43,461 nucleotides of DNA from a virus. Below are positions 1 through 7,957 of the stretch, piece after piece. The translations under genes and the position numbers were made by a program. The stretch spans positions 1 through 43,461 of IMG/VR virus record IMGVR_UViG_3300006810_000094. One strand, given 5' to 3'. The notes beneath the pieces were generated by a model that saw only the letters and a program-made list of their open reading frames with translations, had not been told where the DNA came from and did not search any database. Each line of letters begins with the position of its first letter. Position 1 is the stretch's first letter.

Positions 1-556
1 GTTTATCTTCTTCTGTGTAATTTATTGCATCATCATTTATAAACTTGAATGCAAAACTACAATTTTGTATATTATTTGATTCTATTTTATCGGCTAATTC
101 TAAACATTTTTGTTTGTATGCAGGATTATACATAATAAACACATTTGTAATGTATTTTGAGGACAAAATTTTTGTAATATTCAAAAAATGATCTACATCA
201 GCAAATTCGGCATGAAACGAAAGATAAATTCTATCCAAAGGGGCTTTGAAAGACTTCCAATACCTTAAAGTACGAGAACCATTTGAACTAAAACTAATAT
301 CTGCTATGTCCTTTAACGCTTCACAAAAAATCTCTAAGCTAGGCCATAGTGTTGGCTCTCCTCCCATAATATCAAACGCAATTTTTTCACCGTTACTGAA
401 ATCCTTTACTAAGTTTATGATCTTATCAGTTTGTTTAGATGAAGGCCACCTATATTTACTATCATGCAATTCAGGTGCACAATATGAACAGGCATAATTG
501 CATACTGTTGTACATTCCCATGTAATATGCTTATATGGATTTGCAAGCTCAATCAT
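1..556 (-). CDS. Radical SAM protein, C-terminally truncated by the window edge
   Basis: The reading frame is open from an ATG at 556 to the first base of the window, so about 185 N-terminal residues are visible. The radical SAM cluster motif CNYACSYC gives C19, C23 and C26, expected to bind a [4Fe-4S] cluster and S-adenosylmethionine. GGEP follows near residues 65-68. These motifs, and their spacing, match the short radical SAM proteins at 9883, 10815, 11702, 16670 and 28594, so this belongs to the same subfamily, whose C-terminal half carries a GW-x-C motif and a Cys-rich tail. That half lies outside the window. The start overlaps the stop of the upstream 74-aa gene by 8 nt, which suggests translational coupling in the operon running from 3886. 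The substrate is unknown. Confidence 0.88.
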   Translation of the reverse strand, partial: MIELANPYKHITWECTTVCNYACSYCAPELHDSKYRWPSSKQTDKIINLVKDFSNGEKIAFDIMGGEPTLWPSLEIFCEALKDIADISFSSNGSRTLRYWKSFKAPLDRIYLSFHAEFADVDHFLNITKILSSKYITNVFIMYNPAYKQKCLELADKIESNNIQNCSFAFKFINDDAINYTEEDK

Positions 557-773
557 CAAGAACTAACCTAATGTTTTTTCCGGGTCCTGTTTTGCTAGGC
601 AAGTCACCGTATTGGTCAATATACCAATGTATAACAGCACAATACCAATTCCAACTGTTATGATGTGCTTCTTTGTTAAACATCCAAATATTGTTATTTG
701 TTGCTTCCATTGTGCTTAATGCTCTTGCACTTTCTAATTGTAACTGTCTTACTGAAAAATTACTTAAATCCAA
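549..773 (-). CDS. Small protein of unknown function (74 aa)
   Basis: I do not recognise this protein. It is 74 residues long, rich in Asn, Trp and His (for example NNNIWMF and HHNSWNWYC), with no signal peptide or membrane segment visible. It sits between the methyltransferase gene, overlapping it by 14 nt, and the partial radical SAM gene, overlapping it by 8 nt. That arrangement supports it being a translated operon member rather than a chance frame. Its position directly before a radical SAM gene makes it a possible partner or substrate, but it lacks an obvious leader-core layout. It could equally be a small accessory protein. Confidence 0.6.
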   Translation of the reverse strand: MDLSNFSVRQLQLESARALSTMEATNNNIWMFNKEAHHNSWNWYCAVIHWYIDQYGDLPSKTGPGKNIRLVLDD

Positions 774-1674
774 TTCTCATAAACCTTGTGTATTTTGGTA
801 AATCTCTTTTACCATTATATAAAACTTTACGCATAGTAGTCATTGCTTCAAACTCTTGCAAACTATTTACACAGTTTACATGATCATCTATATCAAAGTA
901 ATCATTATTTTGTAAAACTACTAATTTTCCATCTGGAATTTTAGCATACCAATCTGAGAAATTTTGTATATGTTCGCAGCTGGTGTTTATTATTGTATCT
1001 GGTTTATCAAGAATAGGCTTACTCATTCTATTATTAGCATTGCTCCAACTTTCCCACCAATGCTCATCATATGTTATATGCATGATATCTTTGGTAACTG
1101 ATTTAAAACGCCAGTTGTCTACAAACCATGGCTTGTTAAATGTTTCAGCAATGTCAACACAAGTTGGATCAATATCAAAACTTCGTATCTTGTCTACTTT
1201 CATACCACTTTCAAAAAGCATTGTAGCAAGTGTAGCATACCATCCAGCACACAAATACACTGTTCCTAAATCTACTTTTTGTTTTTTAAGTTCTTCAACT
1301 AACCATAATTTACTTTGTAATTGTCCTCTACTAAAACAATCGTCCCAAATTTCAGTTTCATTTACAAAAAAGTTTTTAAATGCTGCAATAAATTGTGTAT
1401 CTACATATCTTTCAAGAATAGGCCACAGTTTCCACGTATTGTCTTCCAAGATAAGTTTTCTTAAATCATCATCATTGGCCAATCTAAAAATACTATGCAA
1501 ATTATTTTCTAAAACTGCTTTACGTAAATCATCTTTTGTGCCGTTAACATCATCCGGAAGCAATCTAAATATACTTGATAAATCTTTGTCTGTATATGCC
1601 CTACGTAAATCAGAAATTTTACTATTTGTTGGAAATAACAATTCAAATCTATCTAATAACTCAAATGTTTGCAT
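760..1674 (-). CDS. SAM-dependent methyltransferase-like protein with N-terminal repeats
   Basis: This 304-aa protein resembles class I methyltransferases. A glycine-containing motif I-like loop (AGWYATLA, about residues 143-150) is followed by an acidic strand SFDIDP (about 165-170). The C-terminal domain is clearly paralogous to the 201-aa protein at 18951: both share GQ-x-QSK-x-WL, DIDP-x-C, INTS-x-EHI and LVLQNN. The first 90 residues hold three short repeats (DLR...IFRL...DD, about residues 22-42, 49-69 and 70-90) that the paralogue lacks. I chose the ATG at 1674 because AGGAG stands 10 nt upstream and the overlap with the preceding gene is then 14 nt. An upstream in-frame ATG at 1707 would overlap more and has a poor ribosome site. 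The substrate is unknown; the neighbouring glycosyltransferase suggests a sugar. Confidence 0.72.
   Translation of the reverse strand: MQTFELLDRFELLFPTNSKISDLRRAYTDKDLSSIFRLLPDDVNGTKDDLRKAVLENNLHSIFRLANDDDLRKLILEDNTWKLWPILERYVDTQFIAAFKNFFVNETEIWDDCFSRGQLQSKLWLVEELKKQKVDLGTVYLCAGWYATLATMLFESGMKVDKIRSFDIDPTCVDIAETFNKPWFVDNWRFKSVTKDIMHITYDEHWWESWSNANNRMSKPILDKPDTIINTSCEHIQNFSDWYAKIPDGKLVVLQNNDYFDIDDHVNCVNSLQEFEAMTTMRKVLYNGKRDLPKYTRFMRIGFK
1405..1611 (-). repeat. Three short protein repeats within the methyltransferase gene
   Basis: This stretch encodes about three 21-27 residue units that each begin with DLR. The first two share the IFRL core and end in DD; the third is more divergent. They form an N-terminal module absent from the paralogous methyltransferase at 18951. 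Confidence 0.65.
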
Positions 1675-3886
1675 TTTCAAACTGCTCCTGTAACCAATCA
1701 AAGTCATTGATCTTTTTCAATGCTTGTAAATCTCCTTGGTGCAACATACCATATGCAGCGCCTGCTTTTGCTCCTGCAATAGCATACTTACCATATTGTC
1801 TTTGTTCTCCAACACTGCACCAAATTTTCAAACGCTCATTTGTTTCATCGTCTTTTTGTCTGTCAATTACTTTACTAGATAATTTACAACACTCTCTAAA
1901 TCCACTTTTAAAACTGTTGAATGCATCTGTATTAAATGCAGTGACATTACTAATATCATGCACTGCTTTAAACTTGCCACTAATACTAGTTGTCATATCA
2001 GGTTTGCTAATATCCATGTTTATGGTTAATTCTTTTGGAAAAAGTTTTACACCGCCATACCCGTATACCATGTCATTAATTGGATTTTGACTACGCCATA
2101 CATGAACTGTTTCTTTGTCCCAACGTGCAACTTGATAATCAAATTTAAAATCATCTACTATGATTGCATCACCGTCAACGATCCAAAACATATCAGTATC
2201 ACATAATTTTGCTGCTTCAATGTGTGCTTGGTGGATGCCTTTTACTCCATGCACACGTTTACAGTTTGGAAAACGTTCTAATATACGATTATAATTTTCA
2301 TCAGCATTAGGTTCTTGGTAACTAATAAAAACAATATCATAAGGCTTTGGTGTTGATATAACTATGTTTACTTCTTTTTTAGCAGCAATAAATTTGTATT
2401 CAAATTCTCTTTTGCTAAACTTTGCCTGTTTGCTACATAACACAATACCATCGTGATACTTGCCATTTAGATAAGCATGATTGATTGATCTATCGTAATG
2501 ACGATCATGACTAAAATAGGTATCGAATTGAAATCTACTAGTAGGATTTACATAATCAGGTATAATCCAAAACATTTCTGTTTTGCTGTTTTTCAATGCT
2601 TTCAAATAATCATCATAGGTTTTTGGTTTAAATATTTCATACTTACCTGGCCCGCTTGCTTCGATATCCCATTCCTTTGCATTGACTAAAAATCTATGTT
2701 CAACTTCACGCTGTGTTAGAGGACGATGCTTGCTGCAAAGGAACAATCCGTTATACAAATCTTCACCTTGCACCTTGTGTATAAATGCATGATTTTGTTT
2801 TCTATCATACTCGTTGTCGTGTGTGAAATAAACATCAGGAATAGTTGACGAAATATTAGCACTACCCATCCAAAACATTTCAGTTGAACTACTTTCTAAC
2901 GCCTCTAAGTATTCATCATAACTATCTATATCAAAATAATCATATGCTTTAGGACCACTACCTACTACATCCCATTCCTTTGCATTAACTAAAAATCTAT
3001 GTGTAATTTCTTTTTCATTAAGCGGAGCATGTTTGCTACATAAGAACAAGCCATTACGTTTATCTCCGCAATGCAAAAAATTGTGATTTGTTTTTCGATC
3101 ATATTCGTTATCATGCGGAAAATACAAATCAGGAATATCTGCTTTAATATTAGCACTACTCATCCAAAACATTTCAGTTTTGCTATTAGCAAATGCATGT
3201 AAATAATCTTCATAATTATCAATTTCAAAAACATCATAGTTTGTCCGTGTGCTACCTACAATGTCATGTTCAATCCTATTTACTAGAAATCTATGTTCTA
3301 TTTCACGCTTGCTTAATTTTGCACGTTTACTACACAAAAATAAACCATTATATGCTTCAAATTCAGTTAAAAATGCATGATTTTGTGCTCGTAGCTGCGA
3401 TTCATGATGTGTAATATAATAAGAATTAACTAACTCTTTGTTGTGTTGTATATTTTTTGTGCTGATCCAAAACAAATCAGTTGCAGTATGTTCAAGAGCT
3501 TGTAAATATTGATTATAAGTGTCTACGTAAAATAAATCAAACGGTTTAGGTTTACTTGCAACAACATCTACTTTTTTTTGCTGCACAAAAAATCTATGCT
3601 CTAATTCTCTAGAGCTAAAATTTGTATTTTTAGGAACTAAACATATTCCGTCATAAGTTTTATCATTTAAAAAAACATGTGCAATATCTTGGCTGTAATC
3701 ATCAGGCACATAATCAAAGTTAAAATCTTTTTCAACTTCTATGTCATCAAAAACAATCCAAACAAATTTAGTCAAACTGATTTGCTGTGCTTTTTGCACA
3801 GTGTCGGCTTTTTTTGCTACGAAAACTCTTTGCTTGAGTTGGTTATATTGTTCTTGGTTGTTTCCTACAAACACAATGTCAAACAT
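1661..3886 (-). CDS. Large repeat protein with C-terminal glycosyltransferase-like domain (741 aa)
   Basis: Residues 1-515 hold five tandem modules of about 100 residues. Each runs F-x-Y-x-x-YL-x-AL, then TEMFW, a HD-x-x-YDR-x-x-NHAF segment, NGLFLCSK, and finally RE-x-EHRFLVN. The first copy is the most divergent. Residues 516-741 match the separate 309-aa protein at 34580 in ISYQEPNA, RVHGV-x-G, a D-G-D metal-binding-type motif (D571, D573), YG-GG-x-K and FREC/FREG. This suggests a GT-A-fold nucleotide-sugar transferase; that fold is inferred from motifs. It is the first gene of an operon with the methyltransferase, the 74-aa protein and the radical SAM gene. A consensus sigma-70 promoter lies immediately upstream, with only 5 nt between TATAAT and the ATG, and no ribosome site is seen. 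The repeats could bind glycan or several acceptor sites. Confidence 0.78.
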   Translation of the reverse strand: MFDIVFVGNNQEQYNQLKQRVFVAKKADTVQKAQQISLTKFVWIVFDDIEVEKDFNFDYVPDDYSQDIAHVFLNDKTYDGICLVPKNTNFSSRELEHRFFVQQKKVDVVASKPKPFDLFYVDTYNQYLQALEHTATDLFWISTKNIQHNKELVNSYYITHHESQLRAQNHAFLTEFEAYNGLFLCSKRAKLSKREIEHRFLVNRIEHDIVGSTRTNYDVFEIDNYEDYLHAFANSKTEMFWMSSANIKADIPDLYFPHDNEYDRKTNHNFLHCGDKRNGLFLCSKHAPLNEKEITHRFLVNAKEWDVVGSGPKAYDYFDIDSYDEYLEALESSSTEMFWMGSANISSTIPDVYFTHDNEYDRKQNHAFIHKVQGEDLYNGLFLCSKHRPLTQREVEHRFLVNAKEWDIEASGPGKYEIFKPKTYDDYLKALKNSKTEMFWIIPDYVNPTSRFQFDTYFSHDRHYDRSINHAYLNGKYHDGIVLCSKQAKFSKREFEYKFIAAKKEVNIVISTPKPYDIVFISYQEPNADENYNRILERFPNCKRVHGVKGIHQAHIEAAKLCDTDMFWIVDGDAIIVDDFKFDYQVARWDKETVHVWRSQNPINDMVYGYGGVKLFPKELTINMDISKPDMTTSISGKFKAVHDISNVTAFNTDAFNSFKSGFRECCKLSSKVIDRQKDDETNERLKIWCSVGEQRQYGKYAIAGAKAGAAYGMLHQGDLQALKKINDFDWLQEQFENANI
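2342..3886 (-). repeat. Five tandem ~100-aa (about 300 bp) modules
   Basis: The modules show at the protein level as recurring TEMFW, CSK and HRFLVN blocks. The two middle units also remain close at the DNA level: near-identical stretches begin at about 2666 and 2969, some 303 bp apart. That implies fairly recent duplication or gene conversion inside one gene. Confidence 0.85.
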
Positions 3887-3891
3887 ATCAT

Positions 3892-3920
3892 ATTATATAT
3901 GTTCTAAATAACATTGTCAA
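3892..3920 (-). promoter_or_regulatory. Consensus sigma-70-type promoter for the minus operon starting at 3886
   Basis: On the minus strand TTGACA (3920-3915) is followed by a 17-nt spacer and TATAAT (3897-3892). Both hexamers match the consensus. Only 5 nt separate TATAAT from the ATG at 3886, so transcription should begin at or next to the start codon. Confidence 0.75.
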
Positions 3921-3933
3921 GACCTAATTGACC

Positions 3934-3941
3934 GATAAATA
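3934..3941 (+). promoter_or_regulatory. T4-late-type promoter box GATAAATA
   Basis: GATAAATA differs from the T4 late consensus TATAAATA only at the first base. It lies 18 nt before the ATG at 3960, with a ribosome site AGGAGA at 3948-3953 between them. The divergent sigma-70 promoter lies just to its left. Confidence 0.55.
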
Positions 3942-3959
3942 TACTATAGGAGACATGCT

Positions 3960-5816
3960 ATGGAATTATATGAAGGTGGCCAATATCGCATTGATATTGT
4001 AGGAGGCGATAGCTCGCTGATTGTTGATAGTAGTTCAGGAACAATTAGAGCAAATATTGAAAATCACAATGGCGAAATTGTTTTTGATTTAGATATTAGA
4101 AAATTTTATGGTTCATTTCAAGGAAATGTTTATGATATTGATAGTGATATAGCATACGATTCGTCTCTAAAAACATTTCATGGAACATTTGACGGAACAT
4201 TAACCAATAAAGGCTATGTAGTGATTAATCAGCATAGCTCTAACGTTCCATTAGCATCTGACATCTACGGTCCTGGCAATGTTCTTTCTTATGATAGATT
4301 ACAAAACAAATTTTATGGGAACTTTACAGGTAACATTGTTGATTCCAACGGTAATGTTTTGCTTTCAACAGATTCAGACTTTCCAAAAATAATTGCTGAT
4401 GTCCAAGGTAACGTTTTTGATAGCAGCGGTGTTGTAATATTAGATGTTGAAAACAATCGTTTGAATAACATTGCATACTCAGGAAGTATACAAAAGCAAA
4501 TCACTCCAGGAAACTATGATTACGCATACAATCAAGCTACAGATATTTTTAAAGGTAAGTTTTACGGAAATATAATTGACGAGTCTTCAAACATTCTAAT
4601 AGATGTTGACACTCATAAAATTAATATTCCTTTATATAGCGATATTAGAAGTTTAATAAACGGCCAAGTTATATATGACGCAAATACCGAAACCTTTGCA
4701 GGAAATGTATCAGGCGATATTGTAGATGACGGATACGATATAGTTTTGAACCCAAGTTTGAGAATGTTACAAGCTAGTGTATACGACGACCAAGGCAATA
4801 TATTGTTAGATTTTGAAACCGGCGAGTTCCACGGATCTATAGTATCTCAATCTTCAACTACACTTGAAGGTAATATTGTAGACGGTGGCGATGTGATTTT
4901 TGCATTGCAAACCAGAACCTTTTTAGAAGATATATCTGGTAATTTTGTTGGCAGCTTTAAGGGTAATCTTTTAAACGGTGATGACAACTATGTTTTTGAC
5001 TATTCAGCTAATCAGTTAAATGCAGAAATTGTTAGTGCAACAACATTAAATGGACACCATGTAGGAACGCATTCAGGTAATTATACACATTCAGACGGTG
5101 TTTTATTTGATGCAACATTGAAACACTGGAGCGGTGTTAGTCTAAACGGTAATATTTTTGCAGATAATGGGTTAGAAGTTTTTGATCCTTCAGCAAATAC
5201 ATTATCTACAACTACTGTATATGCAGATAATATCGTTGCTACAAGTTTAGATCTTGACACTATCGAAATAACATCGGAAGGTATAAGTGTAATTGTTGAA
5301 AGCGCATACAGTATCCCAGCATTAACCGGAAAATTTTACCGTGCTACACAGCCAAATATTCCCGACTGGTATCAACAAGGTTTTAGAGTAGAAGCTATTG
5401 GTGGTTCATGGTTAGACCCATTACCAATTACAGCAGGAACAAAACTACCTGCCCTTGCATTTAATGCAGCAATTGCAATCAATCCTGATCCAGAAGATTC
5501 TACTTACGAAAACGATACCGAAATGCAATTTGCCACTATTGCAGGCATTTATGCAAAAGTTCCTGATGATGCAACAATTAGCTTATCGGCAGGTGAGCAT
5601 AGAGGTTGCCCAGGCGAATTAATCTTTGCTACACAATCACCAACCTATGGTAGCAATTACATGATATTTGATTCTAATGGACAACTTGCGGTATCATTAA
5701 AAGATTTTAAAGTTCATGGAGAAACAGGAGTAATACCTAGTAATACAAGCACACCTGATAGTTGGTTACAAGCAACTGTTAACGGCGAAACAAAGTTTAT
5801 TCCACTTTATAGCTAA
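3960..5816 (+). CDS. Repetitive tail-fibre or other virion structural protein (618 aa)
   Basis: The protein is low in Cys and rich in Gly, Asn, Asp and Ser. Through roughly residues 1-430 it repeats a loose pattern of a short beta-like strand, F-x-G-x-x-x-GN, a D-containing turn, and V-x-x-D, as in GSFQGNVYD, GNFTGNIVD and GKFYGNIID. Such patterns fit an elongated beta-rich fibre. The C-terminus ends in PDSWLQATVNGETKFIPLY, a style of ending I associate with marine myovirus virion proteins. The ATG at 3960 has AGGAGA 6 nt upstream and a late-type promoter. The stop overlaps the next start (TAATG). An exact virion position cannot be given. Confidence 0.75.
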   Translation: MELYEGGQYRIDIVGGDSSLIVDSSSGTIRANIENHNGEIVFDLDIRKFYGSFQGNVYDIDSDIAYDSSLKTFHGTFDGTLTNKGYVVINQHSSNVPLASDIYGPGNVLSYDRLQNKFYGNFTGNIVDSNGNVLLSTDSDFPKIIADVQGNVFDSSGVVILDVENNRLNNIAYSGSIQKQITPGNYDYAYNQATDIFKGKFYGNIIDESSNILIDVDTHKINIPLYSDIRSLINGQVIYDANTETFAGNVSGDIVDDGYDIVLNPSLRMLQASVYDDQGNILLDFETGEFHGSIVSQSSTTLEGNIVDGGDVIFALQTRTFLEDISGNFVGSFKGNLLNGDDNYVFDYSANQLNAEIVSATTLNGHHVGTHSGNYTHSDGVLFDATLKHWSGVSLNGNIFADNGLEVFDPSANTLSTTTVYADNIVATSLDLDTIEITSEGISVIVESAYSIPALTGKFYRATQPNIPDWYQQGFRVEAIGGSWLDPLPITAGTKLPALAFNAAIAINPDPEDSTYENDTEMQFATIAGIYAKVPDDATISLSAGEHRGCPGELIFATQSPTYGSNYMIFDSNGQLAVSLKDFKVHGETGVIPSNTSTPDSWLQATVNGETKFIPLYS

Positions 5817-6484
5817 TGTTTGAATACTACTACAACACAGTGCCAGGCAAAGGCCTGTGTAGAAATAATCTTGTATATACAAGCAAGATAGACAGACAAA
5901 ACAATCTGTTTAGTGTTCATTACACAGTAGATCAAAACTATCACAAAAATCAATGTTTACCTCAAAGTGTGCTGAACGAAAAATGGCGTAGAGAATTTAA
6001 GTATACACTAGAAGCACCTCATACACTAGATGTAAAAGAACTAGACAGTATTAAACGTAGAATAATTTTTAACATACAAGGCGACGACTTTTGGCAACTT
6101 GCTAATTGTGATTGGCGTAATTTTGATAAAGTATTGCCAGACTGGCAAGAACAAATGCTCACTATACTACAGGACTATAGAAATAAAGGCATTTGGAAAT
6201 ACAGTTTACATCCAAGCAGTTTTTTTATCATAGATGATCAGCTTAGAACTATAAATCATTTTTTTTGTTACAGTGATGACGAACCAGAAGTAAGTATAGA
6301 AAGTGTGCTAGATCATATTAGCAAAGATAGACAAGCAAAACTTTTTGAATATTTAAATTACAACGGAATAGATCCAAGCAAAACCTTTTCTTTTAAGTTT
6401 TATGGAGGTGTCGTGTTAGATAACTTTAATAACGATTACCCTAAAGAATTTATTGAGTTAGCAAAGAAAATTTATATGGCATAA
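5816..6484 (+). CDS. Unknown phage protein, possibly a degenerate kinase-like fold (222 aa)
   Basis: The start codon shares a base with the previous stop (TAATG), so the gene is translationally coupled to the fibre-like gene. I do not recognise the family with certainty. The segment HPSSFFIIDDQLRTINHFF (about residues 138-156) loosely resembles the HP-x-N-x-hydrophobic-D...D block of phosphotransferases such as aminoglycoside kinases. The expected Asn is Ser and the second Asp is not clear, so a catalytically dead relative is the most I would suggest. A structural or assembly role is equally possible given its neighbour. The 3' end overlaps the facing gene by 35 bp. Confidence 0.65.
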   Translation: MFEYYYNTVPGKGLCRNNLVYTSKIDRQNNLFSVHYTVDQNYHKNQCLPQSVLNEKWRREFKYTLEAPHTLDVKELDSIKRRIIFNIQGDDFWQLANCDWRNFDKVLPDWQEQMLTILQDYRNKGIWKYSLHPSSFFIIDDQLRTINHFFCYSDDEPEVSIESVLDHISKDRQAKLFEYLNYNGIDPSKTFSFKFYGGVVLDNFNNDYPKEFIELAKKIYMA

Positions 6485-7106
6485 CTTGACGTAATTCATT
6501 TATCCAAAAATCATTTGTTATAAACTTTACACCTGTAGTAGTAATACAAAATTTATTCATTGCTCCGCGTCTGTTGATTTCGTTTAATAACGGTGAAATA
6601 TATTTGTCAAATACAAATCTTGGATTTTCTCCGGCACCAATAATTTCTACTGGTTTGTTTACCCAAGTCGATCTTTTAAGTAAACATCTAACTACCAATT
6701 GATATCTTGGAAATTGGCCAAAATTAGCAGCACTGTGATTACGTCCAGCATCCATTAGGTAGTATTTGCCGTCTGATTCTAAAGGATACATTTTGTTATT
6801 GTTTAGGTCAAATAATGCTGCTTGATCTCCTGATATATTCAAATGATATCTGTTGTCAATATCACTGTGAGCAAAATAACAAGTTCCAGACTCTTGACGT
6901 ATAATTCTTGCTTCGCCTATGTTTTGTAAAGGTTGTAACAAACGTTCAAATACTGTGCCGCTATATTCAGGCAATATTTCCCATGGATCATAGAAAAAAT
7001 CTCCTTTAGGTTTGTTTAAAACAGTTTTACCTGTCATTTCTTGGCATAGCGCATTGGCTTCTAAAAGTGTAGCAGGAGTTGTTGTAAATTCAGTGTTAGT
7101 TAGCAT
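6450..7106 (-). CDS. Fe(II)/2-oxoglutarate oxygenase-like protein, aspartyl-hydroxylase style
   Basis: In this 218-aa protein a possible facial triad reads H80 and D82 (AHSD) with H124 (NHSAANFG), followed by R134 or R140 as a 2-oxoglutarate-binding arginine. The layout H-x-D, about 40 residues, H, then R within 10-16 residues is that of double-stranded beta-helix oxygenases of the aspartyl/asparaginyl hydroxylase group. The substrate is unknown. It is a single-gene minus block, overlapping the facing 222-aa gene by 35 bp and divergent from another oxygenase-like gene at 7133. No ribosome site is visible; the box TTAAATAC lies 3 nt before the ATG. Confidence 0.62.
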   Translation of the reverse strand: MLTNTEFTTTPATLLEANALCQEMTGKTVLNKPKGDFFYDPWEILPEYSGTVFERLLQPLQNIGEARIIRQESGTCYFAHSDIDNRYHLNISGDQAALFDLNNNKMYPLESDGKYYLMDAGRNHSAANFGQFPRYQLVVRCLLKRSTWVNKPVEIIGAGENPRFVFDKYISPLLNEINRRGAMNKFCITTTGVKFITNDFWINELRQVMPYKFSLLTQ

Positions 7107-7109
7107 AAA

Positions 7110-7117
7110 GTATTTAA
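7110..7117 (-). promoter_or_regulatory. Late-type box TTAAATAC abutting the start codon at 7106
   Basis: On the minus strand the TAAATA core ends 4 nt before the ATG. The same octamer at the same distance stands before the plus-strand genes at 21606 and 24749. There is no recognisable -35 element and no room for a ribosome site. Confidence 0.5.
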
Positions 7118-7132
7118 TGAATAAGTATTTGT

Positions 7133-7939
7133 ATGATACGTGGTTTCGAAAACTTACCCTACATCGACTTGGATCCTTTTTTAGACATAGAAGGATTTAA
7201 AAATTTGAATGCAGAAATCTGTAGAGGCATGGCTCAAGCAAGACCATTCGCCAAAGAAGGCACATGGATGCCAGCAGGGTTTGACTTAAAAGACATGAGC
7301 TATATTGGCAATTGGAAGCCTGTATACAAAGCATTTGAAGAATACCAAGCACTAGAAGCAGATAATCCTATACGCATAGAAGGCGATAAGATTTTTCCTA
7401 CAGACTTTACAAATTATACCGAACGTAATCAATTTGTTAGATATTTGAAAAGTGCCATGGGCGCACATGATCCGTATACTTACTATGTGCTACAAGAAGA
7501 AGGCACTAATATGAAAGACAGAGGTGCTGAACAAAGAGCAGCAACAGAAGAAAGTGATTACTTTCCAGGTGTTATGCGTTGGATAGCACAACTACAAGAA
7601 AAATCAATTGTAGAACACGTAGGTAGAGTTATGTTTTTTGTAAGTGAAGCAAGTAGTAGACCTTTTGAACATAGAGATTTAGATCCAGAGGTCAAAGACT
7701 ATACTGATCACAACATCGAGTTTATTCATATACGTCCAAACACCAAGCGTGGCTTTTATATTTGGGATCCAGAGCACAAACGCAAGCATTATGTAAATTC
7801 ACATGCTTGTTTTTTCAATGATCAAGACTGGCACGGTGGTGAATTTTCTATGGAACAAGAATATGGACTACGTATTGACTGTAAATTTACTCAAGAATTC
7901 AAAGAACGCATAGGAATAGGACACTTGACACATTACTAA
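7133..7939 (+). CDS. Fe(II)/2-oxoglutarate dioxygenase-like protein (268 aa)
   Basis: The C-terminal half carries H180 and D182 (EHRDLD), H234 (DWHGG) and R247 (LRID). This is the expected order of the iron-binding triad and the 2-oxoglutarate-binding arginine in a double-stranded beta-helix oxygenase. The strand IEFIHIRPNTKRGFYI between them fits such a core. The N-terminal 110 residues have no motif I recognise. The gene opens a six-gene plus block with the PP-loop ATPase and four radical SAM genes, although a separate promoter serves those. Only 26 bp separate it from the divergent oxygenase-like gene. A weak box AATAAGTA lies 5 nt before the ATG and no ribosome site is visible. Confidence 0.68.
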   Translation: MIRGFENLPYIDLDPFLDIEGFKNLNAEICRGMAQARPFAKEGTWMPAGFDLKDMSYIGNWKPVYKAFEEYQALEADNPIRIEGDKIFPTDFTNYTERNQFVRYLKSAMGAHDPYTYYVLQEEGTNMKDRGAEQRAATEESDYFPGVMRWIAQLQEKSIVEHVGRVMFFVSEASSRPFEHRDLDPEVKDYTDHNIEFIHIRPNTKRGFYIWDPEHKRKHYVNSHACFFNDQDWHGGEFSMEQEYGLRIDCKFTQEFKERIGIGHLTHY

Positions 7940-7952
7940 AATGTGTTATAAT
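7925..7952 (+). promoter_or_regulatory. Consensus sigma-70-type promoter for the PP-loop/radical SAM operon
   Basis: TTGACA (7925-7930), a 16-nt spacer and TATAAT (7947-7952) are all readable. The -35 hexamer lies inside the last codons of the preceding oxygenase-like gene. Five nt separate TATAAT from the ATG at 7958, the same geometry as the promoter at 3892-3920. Confidence 0.75.
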
Positions 7953-7957
7953 TTAGT

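Noticed and set aside
983-2090. Long plus-strand open frames opposite the methyltransferase and repeat protein genes
   Set aside because: They run antisense to well-supported genes, show no family motifs and have low-complexity Ser/Leu/Ile-rich translations typical of shadow frames.
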